The position numbers and the translations under genes were made by a program. The notes below the pieces were generated by a model. The model saw only the letters and a program-made list of their open reading frames with translations, was not told the origin of the DNA and ran no database searches. Shown piece by piece: positions 39,045 through 47,359 of a stretch of 64,000 nt of DNA; positions within the stretch are counted from its first letter, which is position 1; the number at the start of each line of letters is the position of its first letter. Source of the DNA: Christensenella timonensis (GTDB lineage Bacteria; Bacillota; Clostridia; Christensenellales; Christensenellaceae). The DNA lies in contig NZ_FLKP01000002.1 in the NCBI RefSeq assembly GCF_900087015.1, positions 1,488,001 to 1,552,000 of the forward strand, given 5' to 3'.

Positions 39045-39401
39045 TTGAAAGTAGTTGCAGAAAGAATACGAAGCCTGCGGGAAAGTGCAAGGCTGTCACA
39101 GGTAAAGATGGGGGAAATTGTAGGTGTAAGGCAGTCCAGCCTAAACCGCTACGAGCAAGACCAGTCCTCTCCCAGCTATGAAACCCTTGTGCGCTATGCA
39201 GATTATTTTGATGTGTCGCTGGACTATATTATGGGGCGCACCGATGACCCACAGGGCAAGCTGTACGAGTGCAAGCCCAAGTTTGAGGAAAGCGACCCGG
39301 GGATGGAAAAGTTTGTGGAGATGTGCTTTGACCCTAAATCGCCCATGAACGACCGCTTGAAGAAAACCCTGTTGACGATGTTGCGGGAGGGTAAGAAATG
39401 A
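39045..39401 (+). CDS. XRE-family repressor
   Basis: A 118-residue protein starting at TTG 39045 (AGGGGG eight bases upstream). Residues 3-60 are a Cro/C1-type HTH: VVAERIRSLRESARLSQVKM, GEIVGVRQSSLNRYEQDQSS, ending LDYIMGRTDDP. The C-terminal 45 residues are a short tail. It overlaps the integrase start by four bases (ATGA), so repressor and integrase are made from one transcript. Likely the lysogeny regulator of the element or of its integration module. Confidence 0.85.
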   Translation: MKVVAERIRSLRESARLSQVKMGEIVGVRQSSLNRYEQDQSSPSYETLVRYADYFDVSLDYIMGRTDDPQGKLYECKPKFEESDPGMEKFVEMCFDPKSPMNDRLKKTLLTMLREGKK

Positions 39402-40969
39402 AAGCTGTGATATACGCCCGCTATTCCTCCGACAGCCAGCGGGAAGAAAGTATCGAGGGCCAAATCCGGGAGTGTACCGCCTTTGCCGAGAAGAACGGCA
39501 TCACCATCCTGCGCCACTACATAGACCGGGCCTTTTCCGCTAAGACGGACAACCGCCCGGAGTTTCAGAACATGATAAAAGGCAGCGGCAAACGCCTGTT
39601 CGATATGGTTATTGTCTGGAAGCTGGACAGGTTCGCCCGGAACCGCTACGACAGCGCCCGGTACAAGGCCACACTGAAAAAGAACGGCGTGAAAGTCGTG
39701 TCCGCCACCGAGGTCATTTCAGACGGGGCCGAGGGCATCATTTTGGAAAGCGTGTTGGAGGGGTATGCCGAATACTACTCCGCCGACCTGTCCGAGAAGG
39801 TAGTCCGAGGCATGACGGAGAACGCCTTAAAGACCAAGTACAACGGTGGCACCCTCCCTATTGGCTATCTAATCGACAGCGAGCGGCATTTCCAGCCTGA
39901 CCCGCTGACCGCCCCTTTTATACTGGAAGCCTTCCAGCGTTACGACGAGGGGGACACCATGACCCAAATCCGGGACTGGCTCAACGAGCAAGGCGTGAAG
40001 AATACGAGGGGCCAAAAGCTGACCTATAATAGCGTCCAGCACCTTTTGAACAACCGCCGCTATATCGGGGAGTATACCTACCGGGAAATAGTAGTCCCGG
40101 AGGGCATACCCGCCATCGTCCCCCAAGACCTCTTTGACCGGGTGCAGGAAAAGCTGGCGAAGAACAAAAAGGCCCCGGCCCGTCACAAGGCCGAGGACGA
40201 TTACTTATTGACAACCAAGCTGTTCTGCGGCTATTGCGGGGCGTATCTCTGCGGCGAGAGCGGCACCAGCCGCACAGGGAATGTGCACCACTATTACAAG
40301 TGCGTATCTGTGAAAAAGAAGCGTACCGAGTGCCACAAGAAGTCCGTCAAGAAGGGATGGGTTGAGGATTTGGTAGTCAGCGAAACCATGAAGCTGGTGA
40401 TGGACGATACCGCCATTGAGGCCATCGTGTCCATGCTGATGGAGTTGCAGGACAGGGAGAATGTGAACTTGCCGCTGTATGAGCAACAGCTACGGGAGGC
40501 CGACACTGCCATTCAAAACCTGCTCAACGCCATCCAACAGGGTATTCTAACCAAGTCCACCAAAGGACGGCTGGAGGAATTGGAGGCCACGAGGGAGGAA
40601 CTGGAAATCCGGATAGCCTGTGAAAAGCTGGCGAAGCCCAAGGTGAGCGCCGAGTTTATGACCTTCTGGCTCCACCGCTTCCGTAAGCTGGACGTGCGGC
40701 ATAAGTCCCACCGCAAGATGTTGATTGATACTTTCGTCAACGCCATTTTCCTCTATGACGATAAAATGGTGATTACCTTCAACTACAAGGAAGGGACAAC
40801 CGCCATCACCTTTGACGACCTAAAAGCGGCGCTGGACGGGAAGATTATGGGTTCGGATTTGGATTGCTTAACGGCACCAGAAAAGACAAAAGTAATCAAT
40901 GCTTTTGTCTTTTTTATATTTCCAGTTTCTTTTAAAAAAGAATTGATGAAAAGGTGTAAAACCTATTGA
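39398..40969 (+). CDS. Large serine recombinase (integrase)
   Basis: A 523-residue site-specific recombinase. Seen: catalytic domain IYARYSSDSQREESIEGQIR (nucleophile Ser about residue 10), VIVWKLDRFARNRYDSARYK, the recombinase domain (KYNGGTLPIGYLID), zinc ribbon (FCGYCGAYLCGE ... CHKK) and a coiled coil at about 370-420. The last 30 residues (from about 40881) are encoded by a terminator hairpin and the following promoter region. This suggests that the true gene end was replaced at integration. It lies at the right edge of the element and directs its integration and excision. Confidence 0.93.
   Translation: MKAVIYARYSSDSQREESIEGQIRECTAFAEKNGITILRHYIDRAFSAKTDNRPEFQNMIKGSGKRLFDMVIVWKLDRFARNRYDSARYKATLKKNGVKVVSATEVISDGAEGIILESVLEGYAEYYSADLSEKVVRGMTENALKTKYNGGTLPIGYLIDSERHFQPDPLTAPFILEAFQRYDEGDTMTQIRDWLNEQGVKNTRGQKLTYNSVQHLLNNRRYIGEYTYREIVVPEGIPAIVPQDLFDRVQEKLAKNKKAPARHKAEDDYLLTTKLFCGYCGAYLCGESGTSRTGNVHHYYKCVSVKKKRTECHKKSVKKGWVEDLVVSETMKLVMDDTAIEAIVSMLMELQDRENVNLPLYEQQLREADTAIQNLLNAIQQGILTKSTKGRLEELEATREELEIRIACEKLAKPKVSAEFMTFWLHRFRKLDVRHKSHRKMLIDTFVNAIFLYDDKMVITFNYKEGTTAITFDDLKAALDGKIMGSDLDCLTAPEKTKVINAFVFFIFPVSFKKELMKRCKTY
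40881..40915 (+). terminator. Rho-independent terminator inside the integrase open frame
   Basis: AAAAGACAAAAG and CTTTTGTCTTTT form a perfect 12-bp stem with a nine-base loop and a T run. A terminator inside a coding frame is odd. It probably belonged to the chromosomal gene that stood here before integration, or to the attachment region. Confidence 0.8.
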
Positions 40970-41035
40970 CATTTTTTTGTTTTTAGAATATTATAATGTA
41001 AACGGGCAAAAACAAACCGAAACAAACAATTTCGG
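40966..41035 (+). promoter_or_regulatory. Promoter and A-rich operator of the deoR gene
   Basis: TTGACA at 40966 with TATTAT 17 bases on (an overlapping TATAAT would need a 20-base gap). Downstream, 41007-41029 reads CAAAAACAAACCGAAACAAA, and CCGAAA / TTTCGG forms an inverted repeat at 41018-41035. The A/C-rich motif resembles those at the two BMC promoters, so it is a candidate site for DeoR autorepression. The integrase stop TGA lies inside the TTGACA. Confidence 0.6.
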
Positions 41036-41089
41036 GCGAATGATTGAAACTACTGAATTGATATCTCAACCTGGCGCGGAGGCAGAGGC

Positions 41090-41872
41090 ATGCTGGCAGC
41101 AGAACGGAAAAGCAGAATCATCGATTTCCTGGAATCCAATGGAAAAGCGGAAGTGAATGAACTTGCCGACATGCTTTGCGTTGTACCGGAAACCATCCGG
41201 CGTGACCTGCGTGAGCTTGAGCTGCAAGGGCTTTTGGTACGTACGCACGGCGGTGCGGTCATGGGGGAGAAGAAGGAGCTCGAATATCCTGTTTTCGTCC
41301 GGGAAATGCAAAATTATACGACAAAGCTGGCACTTTGTAAAAAGGCTGCGCAGTATGTGGAAGAGAACGATACGATCTATATCGATAACAGCTCCACGCT
41401 GATCAACATCATGCGTTACATCGAGAAAGATATGAATGTCACATTGCTTACGAATTCCATTGGTATATTACAGTTGTCGGCGTCGATCGATAACAATGTG
41501 ACGGTGATTTGCAGCGGCGGGGCTTTCAATAAGAAAAACATGTCGCTTTCCGGGTCTCTGGCAAACCATATGTGCATGGAATTCATCCCGGACAAGGCGT
41601 TCGTATCGTGCCATGGGCTTTCAGTCGAATACGGGCTGACGGACGGCAGCATGAACGAGGCTGCCTTTAAGCGCAATATGATGCGCGTCAGCCAGAAAAC
41701 GTATTGTGTGGTGGATCATTCCAAGTTTGAAAAGACCGGGCCTGTGAAGCTTGCAGGGCTCGATACATGCGACGTACTGATTTGTGACCGTATCCCCGAT
41801 CCACACTATCTGGATCTGTTATGCGAGGCAAATAAAGGGATGGATATCATTTGCTGCGACTATAAAAAGTAA
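41090..41872 (+). CDS. DeoR/GlpR-family transcriptional regulator
   Basis: A 260-residue regulator with the N-terminal winged HTH (RIIDFLESNGKAEVNELADM, then ETIRRDLRELELQGLLVRTH-GGAV) and a C-terminal DeoR sensor domain of the ribose-isomerase-like fold (YIDNSSTLINIMRYI, TLLTNSIGILQL, SGSLANHMC). These sensors bind phosphorylated sugars. It heads the sugar and microcompartment locus and very likely controls it in response to a pathway intermediate. GGAGG lies seven bases before the ATG. Confidence 0.93.
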   Translation: MLAAERKSRIIDFLESNGKAEVNELADMLCVVPETIRRDLRELELQGLLVRTHGGAVMGEKKELEYPVFVREMQNYTTKLALCKKAAQYVEENDTIYIDNSSTLINIMRYIEKDMNVTLLTNSIGILQLSASIDNNVTVICSGGAFNKKNMSLSGSLANHMCMEFIPDKAFVSCHGLSVEYGLTDGSMNEAAFKRNMMRVSQKTYCVVDHSKFEKTGPVKLAGLDTCDVLICDRIPDPHYLDLLCEANKGMDIICCDYKK

Positions 41873-41888
41873 TTTATATAAAAGGTAC

Positions 41889-41907
41889 TGATTTTCAATG
41901 AAAATCA
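41889..41907. repeat. Inverted repeat TGATTTTCA-A-TGAAAATCA
   Basis: Nine-base perfect arms around one base, 17 bases after the deoR stop and 44 bases before the oxidoreductase start. It may be an operator or a weak processing hairpin; there is no T run. Confidence 0.45.
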
Positions 41908-41950
41908 AAAGGCAAGTTGTTGTGACGATCAATTATAGGAGGAATCAAAA

Positions 41951-43192
41951 ATGAGTTATAAGGAAACCTTGCTGGCACCTGTCAAAATCGGCGAAAGAGA
42001 ATGTAAGAACAGGTTTTTCGTACAGGCTATGGAATGTACCGATGCGGATGCGGACGGAAATCCGACCGACCTTACATACCAAAGGTATGAGAACCTGTAC
42101 AAAGGCGACTGGGGCCTCATTGACCTTGAGGCGATCTCGATCACACAGGAGAGCCGCTCCCGGGCGAACCAGTTGATGATCATGGAGAAGAACGTTCCGG
42201 CGCTCACAAACTTCATGAAAAAGTTAAAGGAAGTAAACAAAGATACCTTGTGCGTGTTCCAGCTGACGCATTCGGGTGAACTGAGCAACCCGAATTTTTC
42301 CAGGAGGGTCACGGTTTGTCCGTCCTATACATACGGCGGAGACCTGCTTTCCGAAGAAGAAGTGGATAAGATCATGGACGACTTTGTACTGGCTGCAAAG
42401 ATCGCGCACGACGTAGGGGCAGACGGTATCGATATGAAGCTGTGCCACGGCTACCTTGGTTCCCAGATCCTGCGTCCGTTCAACACACGCAAATGGAAAT
42501 ATGGCGGCAGTTGGGAAAACAGAAGGCGTTTTGCGTTCGATCTTTATGAGAGGATCGCAAAGGAAATCAATGATAAGAACTTCCTGATCGGTTCTAAGGT
42601 ATCTGCATGGGAAGGATTCCCGGGCGGTTTTGGTACGGAAGGCCCGGATTCCCCGATCATGGATTTGACAGAGCCGCTTGACCTGATCAAGGGCCTTGAA
42701 GAACGCGGGGCGCAATTTATCGTGCAGTCGGCGGGAAGCCCGTCTATTACAGTCACGCTGACACAGGCGGAAAAGAACTTCCCCTATATCGCATACCTGC
42801 ACCCGTACTGGCAGAAGGAATTCAAGAAAGTCCTGAAGCCGGAGACAGTGCTGATTGGCTCCAATTATTCCGTATGGGGAAAGGGGAATAAGAACCTGCA
42901 GATGGTTGATCCAAAGGAAAACACCATGTTTAAGGTTGGCGCTAAGAACATTGAAAGCGGCATCGTGGACATGATCGGCCTTGGACGCCAGTCGTTTGCT
43001 GATCCGCTCCTGCCCAAAAAGCTGGAACAGGGCAAAGAGGACGATATCCACTTCTGCACGCTGTGCGACAATTGCCTCGAGCTGTTGATAAGGCAGGAAC
43101 GCATTGGCTGCTGCACCTACAATAAGTATTATACGGATGTGCTGGTAAACTTGCGTAAGGAAAAAGGCAGACTGACACAGAACCATACCTGA
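41951..43192 (+). CDS. Old yellow enzyme-type NADH:flavin oxidoreductase with Fe-S site
   Basis: A 413-residue protein. Residues about 5-345 are the FMN-binding TIM barrel (LAPVKIGERECKNRFFVQAM, DGIDMKLCHGYLGSQILRPF, NTRKWKYGGSWENRRRFAFD). The end carries FCTLCDNCLELLIRQERIGC-CTYN, the Cys cluster that holds a 4Fe-4S centre in the 2,4-dienoyl-CoA reductase branch. The second NAD(P)-binding domain of that branch is absent, so electrons must come from a partner. It is between the regulator and the sugar genes; its substrate is unknown, possibly an enal or the redox balance of the pathway. GGAGG precedes the start. Confidence 0.85.
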   Translation: MSYKETLLAPVKIGERECKNRFFVQAMECTDADADGNPTDLTYQRYENLYKGDWGLIDLEAISITQESRSRANQLMIMEKNVPALTNFMKKLKEVNKDTLCVFQLTHSGELSNPNFSRRVTVCPSYTYGGDLLSEEEVDKIMDDFVLAAKIAHDVGADGIDMKLCHGYLGSQILRPFNTRKWKYGGSWENRRRFAFDLYERIAKEINDKNFLIGSKVSAWEGFPGGFGTEGPDSPIMDLTEPLDLIKGLEERGAQFIVQSAGSPSITVTLTQAEKNFPYIAYLHPYWQKEFKKVLKPETVLIGSNYSVWGKGNKNLQMVDPKENTMFKVGAKNIESGIVDMIGLGRQSFADPLLPKKLEQGKEDDIHFCTLCDNCLELLIRQERIGCCTYNKYYTDVLVNLRKEKGRLTQNHT

Positions 43193-43205
43193 TAGTAAAA
43201 CAAGG

Positions 43206-43234
43206 AAAGCCCGGTGCAAATGTATCGGGCTTTT
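43206..43234 (+). terminator. Terminator of the oxidoreductase gene
   Basis: AAAGCCCG and CGGGCTTT with a 12-base loop, followed by T, 14 bases past the stop. Confidence 0.82.
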
Positions 43235-43279
43235 GGGGAAAGCGGAAACGTAAAGGAACCGCGAAGCGAAGGAGCATGC

Positions 43280-43307
43280 AAAAAAGCCCTCGCAACCAGC
43301 GAGGGCT
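43280..43307 (-). terminator. Terminator of the tRNA-Leu gene
   Basis: GCCCTCGC and GCGAGGGC with a five-base loop; on the minus strand six T follow. It lies 27 bases past the tRNA end. Confidence 0.88.
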
Positions 43308-43333
43308 TGAGCACAGCGTAGTGCGCTGCGACG

Positions 43334-43422
43334 TGGTGCCGAAGACCGGGATCGAACCGGTACGGGGTTTAACTCCCGCAGGATTTTAAGTCCTGTGCGT
43401 CTGCCAATTCCGCCACTTCGGC
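43334..43422 (-). tRNA. tRNA-Leu (anticodon TAA)
   Basis: The minus strand reads GCCGAAGTGGCGGAATTGGC at the 5-prime end, an anticodon loop CTTAAAA with TAA, a long variable arm, the T-loop GGTTCGATCCC and the acceptor CTTCGGC-A followed by encoded CCA. Seven perfect acceptor pairs and the class II variable arm identify leucine. It stands alone and intact between the oxidoreductase and the kinase, opposite to their direction. Confidence 0.96.
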
Positions 43423-43448
43423 GCAGCCTGATTAAAAACTGCTTACAT

Positions 43449-43477
43449 ATTTTATCACATCGGCAGGCGCAATACAA
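43449..43477 (-). promoter_or_regulatory. Promoter of the tRNA-Leu gene
   Basis: On the minus strand TTGTAT (43477-43472), 17 bases, TAAAAT (43454-43449), placed 27 bases before the mature tRNA. Confidence 0.6.
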
Positions 43478-43516
43478 TATGCGAAACAAAAGTTTTGCAG
43501 GGAACTAGGAGCAAAT

Positions 43517-44443
43517 ATGATCAATACAGTGACATTGAATCCGGCAATGGATAAAATCATTTATCTGGATGCGCTCAACATCGATTGTATGAACCGGATA
43601 CAAAAAACGGAAAAATGTATGGGCGGAAAGGGAACGCACCTTGCGTACAACTTTTCCCTGCTTGGCGTAGAAAATCGTACGTTCGGCGTCGCTTTTGGCG
43701 GTACGGGCAAAGAGATTATCGACATTCTGGAGGGATCGGGCGTTGAAACGAAATACCTGTGGTATGAAACCCCCGAATCGCGCACCAACTATTTGGTGGT
43801 CGATAACGACAGGAATTGTACTTTTATGGCGGAACGCGGCACGACGCTGACCGCAGAAATGACGCAGGAGCTCCTTGCTATGATGGAACAAAATATGGCG
43901 AAGGGCGATATTCTGGTCATTGCGGGCGACGCTTCCAACGTTGAAGATAAGGAAGTACAGGTCAAGCTGCTGCAGATCGCAAAAAAAATGGGATTGAAGC
44001 TTTATCTGGATAGCTCAGGGGCATTCATGAAAAAAGGGATCGAGTACCATCCGTACCTGATCAAGCCGAATTTGGAAGAGCTTTCCGAACTGGCCGGACG
44101 GGAAATCTGCGACGTCGCAGGCGTGACAACGGCATTGGATGAACTGCCGGATATCCCGGCGATCATGGTCTCCATGGGAGGCGATGGCTGGGTATTCCGT
44201 TATCAGGGAAAAACTTACCGCGGGCATGGACTGAAAGTACCCGTCGGAAATACGGCAGGCTGCGGCGACGCATTGCTGACAGGGCTGGTTTATTGCCTGG
44301 AATATACTGAAATGCCGGTGCTGGAAATGCTTGCATTCTCCACGGCGCTGTCGGCAACGTGCGCGATGAGCAACCAGACGGTGGGCTTTGATATAGCAAA
44401 AGCCAAAGAACTGCAAAAAGACGTCATGATTGAAGAATTATAA
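43517..44443 (+). CDS. PfkB-family sugar-phosphate kinase (1-phosphofructokinase/LacC branch)
   Basis: A 308-residue kinase. It begins MINTVTLNPAMDKIIYLDAL and shows ECMGGKGTHLAYN-type substrate loop, KPNLEELSELAGRE and the catalytic VGNTAGCGDALLTGLVYCLE (PfkB signature 2, with Cys in place of the usual Ala before GD). It is nearest to 1-phosphofructokinase and tagatose-6-phosphate kinase. In this locus the substrate is uncertain; it could phosphorylate a ketose phosphate so that the class II aldolase or host aldolases can cleave it. AGGAGC lies before the start. Confidence 0.85.
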   Translation: MINTVTLNPAMDKIIYLDALNIDCMNRIQKTEKCMGGKGTHLAYNFSLLGVENRTFGVAFGGTGKEIIDILEGSGVETKYLWYETPESRTNYLVVDNDRNCTFMAERGTTLTAEMTQELLAMMEQNMAKGDILVIAGDASNVEDKEVQVKLLQIAKKMGLKLYLDSSGAFMKKGIEYHPYLIKPNLEELSELAGREICDVAGVTTALDELPDIPAIMVSMGGDGWVFRYQGKTYRGHGLKVPVGNTAGCGDALLTGLVYCLEYTEMPVLEMLAFSTALSATCAMSNQTVGFDIAKAKELQKDVMIEEL

Positions 44444-44469
44444 TTTTTATTAGAACAGGAGAAATCAAA

Positions 44470-45102
44470 ATGTGCGAATTGTCTTATATGGAACAGAGAA
44501 AAGAAATGCTGGAAATCATCAAATATCTGTACGACCGCAAACTCACCAATGCTGCGGGAGGCAACGTCTCTATGCGCGTTGCGGACAACAGGGTCTTGAT
44601 CACACCGTCCATGATGTCGGAGCACCACCGCTGCTGCATCAATCCGGAGGATCTGATGATCATCGATTATGACTGCAACATTATCGAGGGGACGCAGAAG
44701 CTTTCGCGCGAAAGCAGGATGCATACCCTGCTTCTCAGGAATTTCCCGGAATTCGGAGCGGTTATCCATGCGCATCCGCAGTTTACGATGTGTTTTGCGG
44801 CATTCAGCAAGCCGATCCCGTCTGTAACGGAAGCAACGATGAAAATGGGCGACTGCGGCGTCATCCACCAGGCATGGGCGTATACGGAAGACCTCGCCAT
44901 CAAGACGAACGAATACTTTATGGCGAACAGGGAACGGGCGCAGAAAATGGGCCTGGAAGGTATTTTGCCGCAGCACGGTATCGTGGCGGCAGGTCCGACG
45001 CTGAACAAGGCATACAGCATCGTGGAGCGCGTAGAATGTGACGCGATGGCCAATATTTTTGAAAGCGCGGTTCGGATGGCGGCAGCAAAAATAGAGGACT
45101 AA
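44470..45102 (+). CDS. Class II aldolase (fuculose-/rhamnulose-phosphate aldolase type)
   Basis: A 210-residue Zn-dependent aldolase. Features: LTNAAGGNVSMRVADNRVLI (phosphate-binding), SRESRMHTLLL, FGAVIHAHPQFTMCFAAF (zinc His pair) and GILPQHGIVAAGPTLNKAYS (third zinc His). Enzymes of this family split fuculose-1- or rhamnulose-1-phosphate into DHAP and lactaldehyde, the aldehyde that fuels this kind of microcompartment. Length is that of the free enzyme, without a C-terminal encapsulation tail. It ends one base before the kinase gene starts. Confidence 0.88.
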   Translation: MCELSYMEQRKEMLEIIKYLYDRKLTNAAGGNVSMRVADNRVLITPSMMSEHHRCCINPEDLMIIDYDCNIIEGTQKLSRESRMHTLLLRNFPEFGAVIHAHPQFTMCFAAFSKPIPSVTEATMKMGDCGVIHQAWAYTEDLAIKTNEYFMANRERAQKMGLEGILPQHGIVAAGPTLNKAYSIVERVECDAMANIFESAVRMAAAKIED

Positions 45103-45103
45103 G

Positions 45104-46585
45104 ATGGACAACAGCCTGGCTCTAGCGGTCGACCTTGGGGGAAGCGGCGGAAAGCTGTTTGTCGGCTCGCTCGAAAATAGAAAAGCAACCTTTACGCCGG
45201 TTTACCAGTTCAAAAATCGTATCGTGCCCGTAAAGGGACGTGCTTACTGGGATTTCCTGCATCTTTTCGACGAGATCAAAATGGGATATGCAGCGGCGCA
45301 GCGGGAATTCGGCGGACAAATCCAGTCCATGGCGATCGACGCGTGGTGCAATGATTATGCGCTGCTGACGAAGAACGGTACGATGCTGGAAACGCCGCGC
45401 AACTATCGAGACAGCAGGACGGAAGGCTGGATCGAGCGTGCGGACAAGCTGATACCTAAGTTTGAGGTCTACCAAAAGACGGGGCAGCAGTTTGCGCGTT
45501 TCGAGACCTGTTATCACCTTCTGGCGCAAAAGGAACAGGATGGCGATATCCTTGCCCTTGCGCACGATCTGCTGTTTGTACCGGACTACCTGTCTTACCT
45601 GATGGGGGCTAAGAAGTATACGGAATATACGATCGCCAGTGTAACCAACCTGTACAATATCCTCGAAAACAAGTGGGATGATGATATCTTTAAGGCTTAT
45701 GGATTGCGGCAGGACTTATTTTCGCCTATTGTCCATCCGGGAGACAAGGTGGGACGCGTTTCCCGGGAGATATGTGAGGAGCTGCATACAGAGCCGGCCG
45801 ATATTTACGCGGTAGGTGCGCATGATACGGCTTCGGCAGTAGCGGCGACGCCCGTACAGGGAGACGATGATTTCCTGTTTATTTCGAGCGGGACATGGTC
45901 TTTGGTGGGCGCGGAGCTCAAAAAGCCGATTATGACCAAAGAAAGCATGGAGGCTGGGTTCGGAAATGAAGGCGGCGTACAAAACCGTGTGCGGTATATC
46001 CGTAACGTAATGGGGCTTTGGATATTGCAGGAATGTGTGCGCGTATGGAAGCAGCAGGGCAAGGAATATACTTTTGCCGGACTTGCGGACATGGCGAGCA
46101 AGGTGAGATGCGACGGGGCGTTCATCGATCCGGATGACGAGAGGCTTTTTGAACCGGCGGATATGCCGGCCGTGATCGTGCAGATGTGCCGGGAAAACGG
46201 CTATATCCCGCAAAGCGACGCGGAGCTGGTACGCATTGTCACGCAAAGCCTGGCATGCAAATACCGTTATGTGGTCGAAAAGATCGAAATGCTGACCAAG
46301 CGCTGCTATAACGGGATACATGTGATCGGCGGCGGCAGCCAGAATGGGTTCCTGAACCAGCTGACGGCTGATTTTACCGGCAAGAGGATATGGGCGGGCC
46401 CCGCGGATGCGACAGGGATCGGAAATATCCTGACACAGTGGATCGGACGCGGTTATTTAAAGGATCTGCGGGAAGCGCGGGAGGTATGTGCGCGTTCGTG
46501 TGAAATCAAGGAATATATCCCATCCTGCCAGCAGGATGCAGGCGCACAGTACAAACTGTTCTTACAAGCTACCAAATTAAAATAA
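45104..46585 (+). CDS. FGGY-family sugar kinase (rhamnulokinase-like)
   Basis: A 493-residue kinase with the FGGY fold: ALAVDLGGSGGKLFVGSLEN (phosphate 1), IDAWCNDYALLTKNGTMLET, AVGAHDTASAVAATPV, LFISSGTWSLVGAELKKPIM (signature of rhamnulokinases) and GIHVIGGGSQNGFLNQLTAD (adenosine site). It would make the sugar-1-phosphate used by the aldolase just upstream. No isomerase gene is present in the window. The operon ends here at a terminator. Confidence 0.9.
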   Translation: MDNSLALAVDLGGSGGKLFVGSLENRKATFTPVYQFKNRIVPVKGRAYWDFLHLFDEIKMGYAAAQREFGGQIQSMAIDAWCNDYALLTKNGTMLETPRNYRDSRTEGWIERADKLIPKFEVYQKTGQQFARFETCYHLLAQKEQDGDILALAHDLLFVPDYLSYLMGAKKYTEYTIASVTNLYNILENKWDDDIFKAYGLRQDLFSPIVHPGDKVGRVSREICEELHTEPADIYAVGAHDTASAVAATPVQGDDDFLFISSGTWSLVGAELKKPIMTKESMEAGFGNEGGVQNRVRYIRNVMGLWILQECVRVWKQQGKEYTFAGLADMASKVRCDGAFIDPDDERLFEPADMPAVIVQMCRENGYIPQSDAELVRIVTQSLACKYRYVVEKIEMLTKRCYNGIHVIGGGSQNGFLNQLTADFTGKRIWAGPADATGIGNILTQWIGRGYLKDLREAREVCARSCEIKEYIPSCQQDAGAQYKLFLQATKLK

Positions 46586-46590
46586 TAGAA

Positions 46591-46617
46591 ACAGCCTGCT
46601 TGCAGGCTGTTTTTTTA
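46591..46617 (+). terminator. Terminator after the sugar kinase
   Basis: ACAGCCTGC and GCAGGCTGT with a two-base loop and seven T, directly after the kinase stop. Confidence 0.93.
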
Positions 46618-46628
46618 TTCCTTTTCAC

Positions 46629-46658
46629 TTGATGTTCACATTCATGCTTTATTATAGT
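46629..46658 (+). promoter_or_regulatory. Promoter of the first two-component system
   Basis: TTGATG and TATAGT separated by 18 bases, about 30 bases before the response-regulator start. Confidence 0.6.
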
Positions 46659-46687
46659 ATCATAAAAGAAAAAATGGCGGGAATGCT

Positions 46688-47359
46688 ATGGAAAAAATCC
46701 TTGTAGTTGATGATGAAGAAAATATCCGCTCGCTGATCCGGAAATATGGCGAATTTGAAGGATATGAGATCGCGGAGGCGGCAAACGGCATGGAGGCGGT
46801 CGAGTTATGCAGGAAGCATGATTTCGATTTTATTATCATGGATGTAATGATGCCCGAACTGGACGGTTTTTCTGCCTGCGCCAAAATACGGGAAACGGGA
46901 AAGAATACGCCGGTATTGATGCTTTCGGCGCGCGGCGAAGAATATGACAAGATACATGGATTTGAACTGGGGGTTGACGATTATGTTGTGAAGCCGTTTT
47001 CCCCCAAGGAACTGATGATGCGCGTACGCGCAATTTTGTCGCGGGCGGGAAAAGGCGAGCGGGAAAAGCAATTGCTGGAATTCGGCGGCCTGGTGATCGA
47101 TGTTTCCGCCATGGTCGTTTATGTGGATGGACAAAAGGCGGAGCTTTCCCCAAAAGGGTATGAGCTGCTGTATTATTTGGCAAAAAACAAAGGGATCGCA
47201 CTGACACGTGAAAAGCTGATCACCGAAGTATGGGGATATGATTTCTATGGGGATGACAGGACGCTTGATACGCACATCAAACTGCTGCGCAGCGCGCTCG
47301 GCAATTACCGTGATTACATTGTAACGCTAAGGGGAGTGGGATACCGGTTTGAAGCGTGA
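46688..47359 (+). CDS. OmpR/PhoB-type response regulator
   Basis: A 223-residue regulator. The receiver domain shows KILVVDDEENIRSLIRKYGE, the phosphorylation site FDFIIMDVMMPELDGF (Asp about 52), MLSARGEEYD and DDYVVKPFSPKELM. The C-terminal winged helix ends DRTLDTHIKLLRSALGNYRD. It overlaps the histidine kinase gene by 11 bases. Signal and targets are unknown; it lies inside the sugar locus but has its own promoter. Confidence 0.95.
   Translation: MEKILVVDDEENIRSLIRKYGEFEGYEIAEAANGMEAVELCRKHDFDFIIMDVMMPELDGFSACAKIRETGKNTPVLMLSARGEEYDKIHGFELGVDDYVVKPFSPKELMMRVRAILSRAGKGEREKQLLEFGGLVIDVSAMVVYVDGQKAELSPKGYELLYYLAKNKGIALTREKLITEVWGYDFYGDDRTLDTHIKLLRSALGNYRDYIVTLRGVGYRFEA

Noticed and set aside
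43334-43422. tRNA-Leu as attachment site of the element
   Set aside because: The tRNA is intact, lies 2.4 kb past the integrase and is separated from it by chromosomal genes. The integrase is a serine type that does not typically use tRNA genes.
42224-43489. 421-codon minus-strand open frame
   Set aside because: It runs antisense through the oxidoreductase and through the tRNA-Leu gene and its terminator, which no real protein gene would do.
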